Source: Streptomyces cyaneochromogenes | Lineage (GTDB): Bacteria; Actinomycetota; Actinomycetes; Streptomycetales; Streptomycetaceae | Direction: 5' to 3' | Assembly (NCBI RefSeq): GCF_003963535.1 | Contig: NZ_CP034539.1 | Location: 9,486,001-9,550,000, forward strand | DNA length: 64,000 nt | Shown here: positions 52,894 through 63,983 of the stretch, in pieces | Position numbering within the stretch: the first letter of the stretch is position 1 | How the letters are laid out: each line of letters starts with the position of its first letter | Translations under genes and position numbers: made by a program | The notes under the pieces: model-generated | Seen by the model: only the letters and a program-made list of their open reading frames with translations | What the model was told of the DNA's origin: nothing | The model's database searches: none

Positions 52894-53457
52894 ATGAACC
52901 CCGTGCACAAGAAGTTCTCCCGCCGCGCTCGCGTCGCCACCGGCGGTGCCGTGCTCGCCGTCGTCGCCCTGGCGGGCTTCGGCGCGGTGTCCGCGAACGC
53001 CTCGGCGCCCGCCGCGAAGCCTGCCGCCACCGCTGCCGCCGCGGCCGGGGCCACCACCACCTCCACCCACCTGACCATCGACGCCGCCACCAAGGCGGCG
53101 CAGGCCGCGCTCGACGCCGCTGAGAAGGAGAACCAGCGCGTCACGGTCGCCGTCGTCGACCGCAACGGCAACACGATCGTCACCCTGCGCGGCGACGGCG
53201 CCGGCCCGCAGTCCTACGAGTCCGCCGAGCGCAAGGCGTTCACCGCCGTCTCCTGGAACGCCCCCACCTCCCAGCTGGTCGAGCGCCTGCAGCAGGCCCC
53301 GAACCTGAAGGACATCCCCGGCACCCTCTTCCTCGCCGGCGGCGTCCCCGTCGCCTCCGGCAACGCCCCGATCGCGGGCATCGGCGTCGCGGGCGCCCCG
53401 TCCGGCGCGCTGGACGAGAAGTTCGCGCAGGCGGGGGCGGACGCGGTGGCTCGCTAG
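52894..53457 (+). CDS. hbpS: Extracellular heme-binding protein HbpS
   Basis: A 187-residue protein of the GlcG/HbpS family. The signal has a twin arginine (FSRRARVATGG, residues 8-18), in line with Tat export of HbpS, and cleavage near NASA. The mature domain shows LTIDAATKAAQAALDAAEKENQ, VTVAVVDRNGNTIVTLRGDGAGPQ, ERKAFTAVSWN, GTLFLAGGVPV and GIGVAGAPSG, complete through the octamer-forming fold. HbpS binds and degrades heme and signals to SenS. Sited next to senS-senR. AAAAGGAG lies upstream of the ATG. It ends at a hairpin. Confidence 0.88.
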   Translation: MNPVHKKFSRRARVATGGAVLAVVALAGFGAVSANASAPAAKPAATAAAAAGATTTSTHLTIDAATKAAQAALDAAEKENQRVTVAVVDRNGNTIVTLRGDGAGPQSYESAERKAFTAVSWNAPTSQLVERLQQAPNLKDIPGTLFLAGGVPVASGNAPIAGIGVAGAPSGALDEKFAQAGADAVAR

Positions 53458-53513
53458 CCGTCGGCTTGCCGAGCGCCGCAGTCCCTCGACTCCCAGCTTC
53501 CCGCCTACTCGGG

Positions 53514-53543
53514 GCCGCCGTCGGACGTGAGCCCGACGGCGGC
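53514..53543 (+). terminator. Terminator after hbpS
   Basis: The arms GCCGCCGTCGG (53514-53524) and CCGACGGCGGC (53533-53543) are perfectly complementary over an 8-base loop, 57 bases after the hbpS stop. Confidence 0.75.
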
Positions 53544-53575
53544 GCCGCGTAAGTGACGAGCGCTCCCGCCGGGCG

Positions 53576-53797
53576 TCAGCCGCCCTGGCGGGCGAGGCTC
53601 CTGGAGGTCGCGCGGATCGTCGGGCGGCGGTACGGCTCGCGCAGCCGGAGCGACCGCAGGCCACGCACGCGCAGGGCGGCGCAGATACGGACGGCGAACA
53701 GGGAGTTGCCGCCCAGCTCGAAGAAGTCGTCGTCCAGGCCGACGGGTTGGCCCCGGACCGCGCTCCAGATCTCGGCATCGCGCACGGGGCGGCACAC
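53576..53797 (-). CDS. Stand-alone peptidyl/acyl carrier protein
   Basis: A 73-residue carrier domain. The phosphopantetheine site is the Ser in DDFFELGGNSLFAVRI (Ser ~32), with the NRPS-type GGNSL rather than the GxDSL of fatty-acid ACPs. Helix 1 is short (VRDAEIWSAVRG). The GTG start at 53797 is the only in-frame start; no adenylation domain is fused. It may serve in trans, or be the last part of a broken NRPS. It is divergent from the PhzF-like gene, 41 bases away. Confidence 0.6.
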   Translation of the reverse strand: MCRPVRDAEIWSAVRGQPVGLDDDFFELGGNSLFAVRICAALRVRGLRSLRLREPYRRPTIRATSRSLARQGG

Positions 53798-53838
53798 GGC
53801 CGGGAATTTACGCTCCGGCGCGCTGGTTGTCGTACGGC

Positions 53839-54720
53839 ATGAAGATCGACGAGCAGGTCACCGATGTGCTGCACTACACCGCGTTCTCGTCCCACCCGGA
53901 CGGCGGCAACCCGGCGGGTGTGGTCCTTGACGCCTCCGGGCTCGACGACGCCGCGATGCTGGCGATCGCCGCCCGGCTGGGCTACAGCGAGTCCGCGTTC
54001 CTGACCGGCCCGCCCGAGGGGCTGGCGGGAGAGGCCGGGCGGGCCTTCACCGCCCGGTACTTCAGTCCGCGCGCCGAGGTGCCCTTCTGCGGTCACGCCA
54101 CCATCGCCACCGCCGTTGCCCTGGCCGAGCGGATCGGGCCGGGCGACCTGGTCTTCGCCACCCGCGCGAGCACGGTTCCGGTGACCGTCACCGACGACGC
54201 CGACGGCACCCTCCGGGCGACGCTGACGAGTGTGGAACCCCGGATCGAGGAGATCGCCCCGGAGGAACTGGCCGAGGCACTGGCGGCGCTGGGCTGGCCG
54301 CCGGCCGACCTCGACCCGCTGCTGCCGCCCCGCATCGCCTTCGCCGGCGCCCGGCACCTGGTGCTCGGCGCCGGGACCCGGGAACGGCTCGCGGACCTCT
54401 CGTACGACTTCGAACGCCTCGCCGCGCTGATGCGGAAGCTGGACCTGACGACCGTGCAACTGGTGTGGCGTGCCACGGACACCGTCTTCCACGTCCGCGA
54501 CCCCTTCCCTGTCGGCGGCGTCGTGGAGGACCCGGCCACCGGTGCCGCGGCCGCCGCCTTCGGCGCCTACGCCCGCGAACTCGCCCTGGTGCCCGCGGAG
54601 TCGGTGCTCACCCTGCACCAGGGCGAGGACATGGGCAGGCCGGGCCTGCTCACCGTGACCCTGCACGCCGGTGACCCGAAGGTCCGCGTCAGCGGCACGG
54701 GCACGCGCATTCCTCGTTAG
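53839..54720 (+). CDS. PhzF-family isomerase
   Basis: A 293-residue protein of the PhzF (diaminopimelate epimerase-fold) family. It shows YTAFSSHPDGGNPAGVVLDAS (GNPAGV), SESAFLTGP with the family's catalytic-region Glu, FSPRAEVPFCGHATIATAVAL (CGHAT) and DPATGAAAAAFGAY (ATGA). Members isomerise small acids, as PhzF does in phenazine synthesis, but most actinobacterial copies have no known substrate and no other phz genes lie here. The ATG at 53839 is the natural start. It ends at a strong hairpin. Confidence 0.88.
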   Translation: MKIDEQVTDVLHYTAFSSHPDGGNPAGVVLDASGLDDAAMLAIAARLGYSESAFLTGPPEGLAGEAGRAFTARYFSPRAEVPFCGHATIATAVALAERIGPGDLVFATRASTVPVTVTDDADGTLRATLTSVEPRIEEIAPEELAEALAALGWPPADLDPLLPPRIAFAGARHLVLGAGTRERLADLSYDFERLAALMRKLDLTTVQLVWRATDTVFHVRDPFPVGGVVEDPATGAAAAAFGAYARELALVPAESVLTLHQGEDMGRPGLLTVTLHAGDPKVRVSGTGTRIPR

Positions 54721-54742
54721 GAGTGCGTCGCGGTCGGCCGCG

Positions 54743-54778
54743 GCCCAACTCCTGCCCGGCACCGGGCAGGAGTTGGGC
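54743..54778. terminator. Strong terminator after the PhzF-like gene
   Basis: Two 17-base arms (54743-54759 and 54762-54778) pair perfectly with a 2-base loop, 22 bases after the PhzF-like stop. It also lies just downstream of the minus-strand remnant at 54807, so it may serve both. Confidence 0.85.
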
Positions 54779-54806
54779 GCACCGGCTCGGCGAACCGAGC
54801 CTCGGC

Positions 54807-55090
54807 TCACAGCCCGTCGCGCACCATGGCGGCGACGATCTGGACATGGCGGTCGGCCGCCGTGTTCGAGAACTCGTTGTCTGTCCACGGGCGGCGACCA
54901 CTTCTGGCCGTACGGTCTGAACTACGAGTCCGCGTGGACGGCGGCCTCGTCCGTCGCGGTCGCGGGGCTCCGAGCCCGGCGGTGCGGGACGCGGCCGAGG
55001 CGCACGACGTCCAGGACGGTCAACGCGGCCCGGTTGTCGACCTGTTACTCGACGACCGCGACCCGGCAAGCGACCCCAGCCTCAGCCACG
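54807..55090 (-). pseudogene. Decayed minus-strand coding remnant
   Basis: Between the PhzF-like terminator and meaB no intact gene exists, but the minus strand keeps codon-like G/C third positions through ~54807-55090. One frame reads QVDNRAALTVLDVVRLGR after an in-frame TAA; another ends DNEFSNTAADRHVQIVAAM.RDGL at a TGA (54807-54809). In-frame stops and a frame change show decay. I do not recognise the family. Confidence 0.4.
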
Positions 55091-55107
55091 CCCGGAGATC
55101 CGCAGCT

Positions 55108-56090
55108 TCAGGAAGCCCCGGAGCTTCCGAGCGCCCCCAGAATGCGCTCGGCCGCCAGTGTCGGCGTCAACGCCCCGTCCCTGACCTGCTGTTCGAGACC
55201 CGGCGCGAGGGCCCGTACCGCCGGGTCGGCGTGCAGCCGGCCGAGGAGTTCGTCGCGGACCATGCTCCACGTCCAGTCGACCTGCTGGTCGCGGCGCTTG
55301 GCGGCGAGGCGCCCGGTCGAATCCAGCAGGGTGCGGTGCTGCTCCAGACGCTCCCAGACCGTGTCCAGACCGGTCGATTCGCGGGCGCTGCAGCTGAGCA
55401 CCGGCGGCGTCCAGACGGGGTCCTTGCCGTGCATCAGCCGCAGCGCGCCCGCCAACTCCCGTGCCGCCGCGCGGGCGTCGCGCTCGTGCGGACCGTCCGC
55501 CTTGTTGACGGCGAGCACGTCGGCCAGTTCCAGGACGCCCTTCTTGATGCCCTGCAACTGGTCGCCGGTGCGGGCGAGGGTGAGCAGCAGGAAGGTGTCG
55601 ACCATGTTCGCGACCGCGGTCTCGGACTGGCCGACGCCGACCGTCTCCACCAGGATCACGTCGTAGCCGGCCGCCTCCATCACCACGATCGACTCGCGCG
55701 TGGCCTTGGCGACCCCGCCCAGTGTGCCCGCCGTGGGGGAAGGGCGCACGAAGGCCGCCGGGTCCACGGCCAGACGCTCCATGCGCGTCTTGTCGCCGAG
55801 GATCGAGCCGCCGGTACGGCTGGAGGAGGGGTCGACGGCGAGCACCGCCACCCGGTGTCCGAGCCCCGTCAGCATCGAGCCGAACGCGTCGATGAACGTC
55901 GACTTGCCCACGCCCGGCACCCCGCTGACGCCGATCCGCCGCGCCCGGCCGCTGTGCGGGAGCAGCTCGGTGAGCAACTCCTGTGCCAGCGCCCGGTGTT
56001 GGGGGCGGGTGGACTCGACGAGGGTGATGGCGCGCGCGATGATCGCCCGCTTCCCGTCGAGTACGCCCTTCACATACGCGTCGACATCGA

Positions 56091-56094
<4 letters not shown>
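55108..56094 (-). CDS. meaB: MeaB-type GTPase, methylmalonyl-CoA mutase chaperone
   Basis: A 328-residue G3E GTPase that guards and reloads B12 in methylmalonyl-CoA mutase. P-loop GVPGVGKST at ~58-66, then VDPSSSRTGGSILGDKTRM, a switch segment around VILVETVGVGQSE and the guanine-specific NKAD. The C-terminal dimerisation arm is complete. It starts with a GTG whose GTGA overlaps the mutB stop, so longer frames upstream are readings of mutB. Confidence 0.95.
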
Positions 56095-58279
<2,185 letters not shown>

Positions 58280-58283
<4 letters not shown>

Positions 58284-60091
58284 CGGGACACTCCCATGCG
58301 GTCAAGGGTGGCGGACAGGACGGCTACGGCGTCGCAGCCCGCGAAGGCGTACGCGTCGACACCGGCGTACTGCCCGGGACGGCCCGCCAGGAACACGTGC
58401 GAGGCGCCGGAGGCCTTGAGCTCGGCGGCCACGGTCTCCGCCTGCTCCTCGTACAGGGCGTCACTGGAGCACAGACAGGCCTCCGTGGCGCCGCTGTCCT
58501 CGAAGGTGCCCTCCGTGACGGCCTCGATGCCGCCCGCCTGGAAGAGGTTCGAGGCGAAGGTGAGGCGCGCGGTGTGGGCGGACGCCGGGCCCAGGGCGGC
58601 GAGGAAGATCCGCGGGCGGGAGCCGGTCGCGGCGAGGTGGGCGTCGGAGCGGGTACGCAGCTCCTCGTACGCCTCGTCGCGGCGGACGCGGGGCAGACCG
58701 CCGGACGGCTGCTCGGGCGCGGGCGCCCGCTCCACGGCCTTCTCGCCCAGGTGCGGGAACTCGCTGACACCGGTGATGGGTTCGCGCCGCTTGGCGAGCT
58801 TGCCGCTGCGGGCCTGCCAGGTCTCGGTGAGGTCCTGCTCGAGCTGCCCCGAGCGAAGGGCGGCGGCCATGCCACCGCTGCGCTCGATCCGCTGGAAGAA
58901 CTCCCAGCCCGCCTGCGCGAGTTCGTCGGTGAGTCGCTCCACGTACCAGGAGCCGCCCGCGGGGTCGATGACCCGGGCCAGATGCGACTCCTCGATGAGG
59001 ATCGTCGAGGTGTTGCGGGCGATACGCCGAGCGAACGCGTCCGGCAGACCGAGGGCGTGGTCGAAGGGCAGCACGGTGACGGAGTCGGCGCCGCCCGCCC
59101 CGGCCGCCAGCGTGGCGATGGTCGTGCGCAGCATGTTCACCCACGGGTCGCGGCGCGTCATCATCACCGGCGAGGTCACGACGTGCTGGACCTGCGCCCC
59201 GGCGCCCGGCGCCCCGCAGACCTCGGCCACCCGCGCCCACAGCCTGCGAGCGGCCCGCAGCTTGGCGATCGTCAGGAACTGGTCGGCGGTCGCCGCGTAC
59301 CGGAACTCCAGCTGCGCGCAGGCCTGTTCGACGCTCAGCCCGGCCCCGGTCAGCTCGCGCAGGTACGCGACGCCGGTCGCCAGCGAGCTGCCCAGCTCCT
59401 GGGCGGCCGAGCCGCCGGCCTCGTGGTACGGCAGCGCGTCCACCGTCAGGGCACGCAGCCGCGGGTACTCCTCGGCGCACAGCCGCGCGAGAGCGGCCAC
59501 CGGTGAGAAGTCGTACGACTGCCCCGTACGGGCCTCGTGGCCGAGCGGGTCGGCGCCCAGGTTGCCGCGCGCCACGTCCTTGGCGACGCCCCGCTCCTCG
59601 TACAGCCGCAGCAACTCACGGGCGGCGGGCTCGACTTCGCGCCCGGCGTCGAGGACGACGGGGGCCAGGTCGAGGTAGACGCCTTCCAGTGCCCCGCCGA
59701 GCGACGCCACCGGGATGCCGCCCTCGCCGACGGCCAGCCACAGGGACGTGACGCCGTTCTCCAGGTCCGCGAGGACGGTGCCGCCGTCGGCCGTCGTGTG
59801 CCGCTGGCGTACGTCCCAGCCGCCGACCGTGTTCCCCTCTGCGCGGCTGCCGCGCACGAAGGGAGCGAACCCGGGCAGGCCGGGGTCGGGCGCGGCGTCG
59901 TGCGCGGTGTACAGAGGCCGGGTGCGCAGCCCGTCCTCAAGCGCGGTGGACAGGGCTTCCTCGGCCTGAGCACCCTCGACGTCCTTGCCCGACTTGCGCA
60001 GTACGCCCGCAACGAGGCGCTGCCACTGATCATGGGACACGTCAGGGAACTCGGCGGCCAGCTCAAGCCCGTCGTCAGGCAGGACCGTCAT
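58280..60091 (-). CDS. mutA: Methylmalonyl-CoA mutase, small subunit
   Basis: A 603-residue non-catalytic partner of MutB. It keeps the mutase barrel and a degenerate B12-fold C-terminus (RPRIFLAALGPASAHTARLTFASNLFQAGGIEAV) with DGHDRG replaced by GPASAHT, so no cobalt ligand, as usual in the beta subunit. The ATG at 60091 starts the mutA-mutB-meaB operon; the 157-base gap upstream holds repeated sequences (see 60127-60169). Confidence 0.94.
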
Positions 60092-60126
60092 GCTCGGATG
60101 CTAGGCCAGAGGCCCAAAGGAGCAGC

Positions 60127-60169
60127 AGAGGGCACGGCTGTGACCTTGCCCTCTCCTCCGCTGTGACCT
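60127..60169. promoter_or_regulatory. Repeats in the mutA promoter region
   Basis: An inverted repeat, AGAGGGCA (60127-60134) and TGCCCTCT (60147-60154), and a direct repeat GCTGTGACCT at 60137-60146 and 60160-60169, 23 bases apart, lie 36-78 bases upstream of the mutA start. Such spacing suggests regulator binding. Confidence 0.45.
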
Positions 60170-60248
60170 CGGCCTCTTCCCGCTGCGGAGCCCGGACGGA
60201 TCGGGCACCGACGGTCCATTCGCTCGCGCGCCGAGCCTGCGCGGGGCG

Positions 60249-61124
60249 TCATCGCGCGGCCGTCACGAGCTCGGCGAGGTCGCCCAGGACCTGCGCGGCC
60301 GGTGCCGGGTCGACCAGCCACTTCAGGTGGCTGCCCGCGAGGGTGCGGACGTCGTAGGGGTTGTCCGGGGTGAGCGCGTCGCCCTCGCGGATCAGCCGGT
60401 CCTGCAGGGCGAGCGGCAGACTCGCGTCGTCGGCCAGCCGCACATAGGTCTTCGGGATACGGCCCCAGGTCGCGGCCTGCGCCCGGTCGGCGGAGGTGCC
60501 GACGTCCAGGTTCTCGTCGGGCTGGAAGGTGTTGAGGAAGGTCAGGAACTCGTCGTCGGTGCCGTCGGCGAAGAACGCCGCCCTGAACGCGGCGAGGGCG
60601 GCCGGGTCCGCGGTGCGGAAGTTGACGCGGAGCAGGCCGAGGTCGGCCGGGTTCCCGGCCATCGCGAGAGCCAGGGACGTCGGGTCGACCGTGGCCATCT
60701 CCGGCTCGGCGTAGTAGTCGCCGACGTCGAGGTTGACCGGACACCAGGCCGAGACGTAGACGATGCGGTCGATGAGGTCGGGTCGCGCGTTGGCCGCGGC
60801 GGTGGCCGTGACTCCGCCGCGGCTGTGCGCGACGAGGATCACGGGGCCGTTCCGCTTCGCCCGCTCCAGGATCCCGATCAGGTGCGCGGCGTTGTCGGCG
60901 AGCGTCACGCCCTTGATCGAGCCGGGCGCGGCGGCGAGCCCTTCGGGGTCCTGCGGAGCCTGGTAGGCCTGCGGGTAGGTCGCCGCGAATCCGTGCCCGG
61001 GCAGGTCCACCGCGACCGAACGGTGCCCGAGAAGGCCGAGTTCGGCCTGGAGGGGCGCGAAGGAGAAGGAGTTCGCGAAGGCCCCGTGAACCAGGACGAA
61101 GGTCGGTTGCATCTGTTTGCTCAC
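60249..61124 (-). CDS. Alpha/beta hydrolase
   Basis: A 291-residue serine hydrolase: FVLVHGAFANSFSF (oxyanion loop HGAF), nucleophile Ser in VAHSRGGVTA, acid near VRLADDASLP and a catalytic His in LAGSHLKWLV. The region after the nucleophile (YVSAWCPVNLDVGDYYAEPE) resembles the esterase/hydroxynitrile-lyase-like branch. No signal peptide. Starts with a GTG (AGGTCAGAGA upstream). The substrate is unknown. Confidence 0.82.
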   Translation of the reverse strand: MSKQMQPTFVLVHGAFANSFSFAPLQAELGLLGHRSVAVDLPGHGFAATYPQAYQAPQDPEGLAAAPGSIKGVTLADNAAHLIGILERAKRNGPVILVAHSRGGVTATAAANARPDLIDRIVYVSAWCPVNLDVGDYYAEPEMATVDPTSLALAMAGNPADLGLLRVNFRTADPAALAAFRAAFFADGTDDEFLTFLNTFQPDENLDVGTSADRAQAATWGRIPKTYVRLADDASLPLALQDRLIREGDALTPDNPYDVRTLAGSHLKWLVDPAPAAQVLGDLAELVTAAR

Positions 61125-61487
61125 TCTCTGACCTGAACGGCATGGGCGGCATCGGCGGCACGCGGGCGGTTGCCCGGTACAGGTTGTCCGACCCTAGCCA
61201 AGGAAAGATCATTCGCACTACATGAATGAGTAACTCCGCATAGGGCCGCACGCGGGCGGTTGCCTGGCGTAGGGGCGTTCACCAGCGGTAACGCGGTGCT
61301 GCCGTCGAGAAAGTGCGGAATTTCCTCGTCGTTGAAGGTGCCCGTCAGCACAAACTCCGAGACGTTTCGGTCGACCTGCCAAGAGGTGCACTCGTCGTAT
61401 TCACCGGTGAGTCCGGATCCGGTAATTCGAGCCTCGCGGTCGACACGATTTCCCGTGCAGTGGGTCAGTGCCAGCCGAACCGGGGCC
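61125..61487. other. Gap with repeats and a UvrA-like fragment
   Basis: About 360 bases between the hydrolase and the EF-hand gene. It has a 17-base direct repeat GCACGCGGGCGGTTGCC at 61158-61174 and 61248-61264 and the UvrA-like remnant listed separately. Confidence 0.5.
61313..61453 (+). pseudogene. Fragment of a UvrA-like ABC ATPase
   Basis: From a GTG at 61313 the plus strand reads VEGARQHKLRDVSVDLPRGALVVFTGESGSGN, then SSLAVDTI: the N-terminal Walker A region of UvrA or UvrA-like proteins. The P-loop lysine is replaced by Asn (GSGNSSL for GSGKSSL). The match ends near 61453 and nothing of the remaining ~700+ residues follows. Confidence 0.7.
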
Positions 61488-61510
61488 TCAGTGCCAGCCG
61501 AACCGGCGGT
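61465..61510. repeat. 23-bp tandem duplication over the end of the EF-hand gene
   Basis: TCAGTGCCAGCCGAACCGG occurs at 61465-61483 and 61488-61506, giving two adjacent 23-base units. Each unit contains the gene's last four codons plus its stop on the minus strand, so the 3' end is duplicated outside the coding sequence. Confidence 0.75.
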
Positions 61511-61742
61511 CGACCACCGCGGCGAACTCCTCCAGGGTCAGTTCCTCGTCCCCGTTCTGGTCGGCGGCGTCGAACAGCGCGGAGGAGGCGTTCTCGTCCC
61601 CCACGGCCCAGAACGGCAGGTCGCCCGACGCGGCCAGGGACGGGCCCTTCGTCCGCAGGGCGATGATCACCTCTGCGCGGGTCAGGGTCCCGTTGTGGTC
61701 GAGATCGAGCGCCTCGAACAGCTTGCGGGCCTTCTCGCTCAT
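61488..61742 (-). CDS. EF-hand calcium-binding protein
   Basis: An 84-residue protein with two EF-hands: a canonical loop DLDHNGTLTRAE at ~12-23 and a second loop DQNGDEELTLEE at ~63-74, which has Glu instead of the usual Gly at loop position 6. Small calcium sensors of this type are common in Streptomyces, but the targets are unknown. The ATG follows GAGGGTGG; a longer frame upstream is not supported. Confidence 0.8.
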   Translation of the reverse strand: MSEKARKLFEALDLDHNGTLTRAEVIIALRTKGPSLAASGDLPFWAVGDENASSALFDAADQNGDEELTLEEFAAVVDRRFGWH

Positions 61743-61896
61743 CGTTCCACCCTCGTTCCTGATGTCGGCAGGCGGTCGGCCCACCCCGCTCCAAGAAGAA
61801 GACGCCTGCGCACACTTCCAGGTTGCCTCCGCGGGCCTCCCGCCGCAGGCTGTCCGTGCGCAGCGGCGATTCCCGGCCTCCGTTCCGCACGCCAGG

Positions 61897-62982
61897 TCAT
61901 GTACCGCCGGCCGAGCGAGCCCGGGTCCGGGCGATCAGCCACATCAGATACGGCGCCCCGACCGCGGCCGTGAGCACCCCCACCGGCAGCTCGACCGGGG
62001 AGAACACACGGCGGGCCAGCAGGTCGGCGACGAGGACGATCCCGGCGCCGGTGAGGGCGGAGGAGAGCAGCGGAATCTGGGCGGTACGGGTCAGCCGGTG
62101 GGCGATCTGCGGGGCGAGCAGCGCCACGAAGTCGACCGGGCCCGCGGCTCCCGTCGCCACCGACGCCAGCACCACCCCGATCGCGGTGAGCCCCAGCCGG
62201 ACCGGACCGAGCCGTACGCCCAGCGCGGTCGCCGTGCTGTCGTCCAGGGACACCATGCGCTGGGCGTGGGCCGCCCACAGCAGGGCCGGGACCAGCGTCA
62301 GCAGGACCCAGGCGAGGGGCGCGGCCTGGTCGTACCCCCGGCCGTTGAGCGAACCGGTCAGCCACACCTTGGCCTGCTGGGCCACCAGATAGTCGCCCTT
62401 GGTGAGGAACAGCCGGGTCAGCGAACCCAGCGCGATCGACACACCGATGCCGACCAGCACGAAACGCGTGGCGTGCAGGCCGCCCCGCCAGGCGAGGGCG
62501 TAGACGAGCGCGGCGGCCGAGAGCCCGCCGACGACCGAGACGTACGGCAGGACGGCGTACGACGTGAGTCCGAAGGTCATCGCCGTCACCGTGGCAGCGC
62601 CCGCACCGTGCGTGACACCGATGACGTCGGGACTGGCCAGGGAGTTGCGCGCGACGGACTGGATCAGCGCGCCGGAGACGCCGAAGGCCGCACCGACCAG
62701 CAGACCCGTCACCAGACGGGGCAGCCGCAGCGTGCCGACGACCAGCTCGTCGGGGCTCGGCTGCCCGAGCAGCACGCGGACGACCGCCGTCGGGGAGACG
62801 TACGACTCGCCGACGCACAGGGACACGACGGCCGTCACTGCCACTACAAAGGCCAGCAGCAGCGCGACGGCACTCGCCCGGCGGTGCAGCAGGAAGCTGC
62901 GGTCTCCGACGCGGACGACGGTGTAGCCGGCGGGGCGCAGCCGCGCAGGCGCCGGGCTCGTTCGCTCAAGAGGCCGTGTCAC
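61897..62982 (-). CDS. FecCD-family siderophore ABC permease (second subunit)
   Basis: A 361-residue permease with about ten membrane segments, of the BtuC/FecD/FepG type: LRLPRLVTGLLVGAAFGVSGALIQSVARNSLASPDVIGVTHGAGA is the family signature, with the ATPase-contact Gly loop in GPVDFVALLAPQIAHRL. It starts at a GTG overlapping the stop of the other permease by GTGA. The pair probably imports an Fe-siderophore; the binding protein and ATPase should lie to the right of the window or elsewhere. Confidence 0.93.
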   Translation of the reverse strand: MTRPLERTSPAPARLRPAGYTVVRVGDRSFLLHRRASAVALLLAFVVAVTAVVSLCVGESYVSPTAVVRVLLGQPSPDELVVGTLRLPRLVTGLLVGAAFGVSGALIQSVARNSLASPDVIGVTHGAGAATVTAMTFGLTSYAVLPYVSVVGGLSAAALVYALAWRGGLHATRFVLVGIGVSIALGSLTRLFLTKGDYLVAQQAKVWLTGSLNGRGYDQAAPLAWVLLTLVPALLWAAHAQRMVSLDDSTATALGVRLGPVRLGLTAIGVVLASVATGAAGPVDFVALLAPQIAHRLTRTAQIPLLSSALTGAGIVLVADLLARRVFSPVELPVGVLTAAVGAPYLMWLIARTRARSAGGT

Positions 62983-63983
62983 GCCGCCACCGTCGCCTTC
63001 CTGCGTACCAGCGCGACCAGGAACGGCACGCCGAGCAACGCGGTCATCACGGCCACCGGCACTTCCGAGGGCGCGAAGACGACACGACCGAGTACGTCCG
63101 ACACCAGGATCACCGTGGGGCCCAGCAGCGCGGACAGGGCGAGGGCCCAGCGGTGGTCGGCGCCGACCAGCGCCCGCGCGATGTGCGGGACGGCGAGCCC
63201 GACGAAGGCGATCGGACCGGCGACCGCGACGGCGACGCCGGTCAGCACGGTCGCGGCGAGCGCGCCGAGGGCCCGCGTCAGGGCCACCCGATGACCGAGC
63301 CCCCTGGCCACGTCGTCGCCCAGGGCGAGGGCATCCAGACCCCGGGCCGCGACGGCGACCAGCACCAGCCCCACCAGCAGGAACGGCCATGTCTGCGCGA
63401 CGACCGCACCGTCCCGCCCGCCGATCGAGCCGACGTCCCAGAAGCGGAACTCGTCGAGGGCGCGGGCGTCAGTCGTGACGATGGCGGAGACCACGGAGGC
63501 GATGAACGCGTTCATCGCGGCCCCGGCCAGCGCCAGCTTGACCGGCGAGGCGCCACCGCGTCCGCTGCCCGCCACGGCGTACGCGGCCACCGCGGCGATC
63601 CCCGCACCGGCGAACGCGAACCAGACGTAGCCGGCGGGCGTGTGCACCCCGAGGAACGCGATCGCGCAGACGACACCCAGCGAGGCGCCCTGGCTGACGC
63701 CGAGGACGCCGGGCTCGGCGATCGGATTGCGGGTGATGCCCTGCATGACGACTCCGGCGACCGCGAGGGCCAGCCCGACCATCACGCCGATGACCGTGCG
63801 GGGGACCCGCAGCGTGCGCACAACCTGCGCGTTGTCACCTGTGCCACCGTGCAGCAGGGCGTCGAACACCTCGCCCGGGGGGATCTGCCGGCTGCCGAGG
63901 GCGAGGCTGAGCACTACGGCCAGGGACAGCAGGAGCATGCCCGTGACCGTCCAGGCGAGGCGTCGCCGGGTGGCACGGGACAT
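62979..63983 (-). CDS. FecCD-family siderophore ABC permease (first subunit)
   Basis: A 334-residue permease with about nine to ten membrane segments: LRVPRTVIGVMVGLALAVAGVVMQGITRNPIAEPGVLGVSQGASLG is the FecC/FepD signature and GPIAFVGLAVPHIAR the coupling loop. The ATG at 63983 follows AAGGAA. The transcript continues to the second permease. The right edge cuts into the upstream sequence, so a preceding binding-protein gene cannot be seen. Confidence 0.93.
   Translation of the reverse strand: MSRATRRRLAWTVTGMLLLSLAVVLSLALGSRQIPPGEVFDALLHGGTGDNAQVVRTLRVPRTVIGVMVGLALAVAGVVMQGITRNPIAEPGVLGVSQGASLGVVCAIAFLGVHTPAGYVWFAFAGAGIAAVAAYAVAGSGRGGASPVKLALAGAAMNAFIASVVSAIVTTDARALDEFRFWDVGSIGGRDGAVVAQTWPFLLVGLVLVAVAARGLDALALGDDVARGLGHRVALTRALGALAATVLTGVAVAVAGPIAFVGLAVPHIARALVGADHRWALALSALLGPTVILVSDVLGRVVFAPSEVPVAVMTALLGVPFLVALVRRKATVAA

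Noticed and set aside
61121..61351. Minus-strand frame reading MLTGTFNDEEIPHFLDG between the hydrolase and the UvrA-like stub
   Set aside because: It overlaps the UvrA-like fragment antisense, has repeats inside and matches nothing I know; possibly another scrap, not claimed as a gene.
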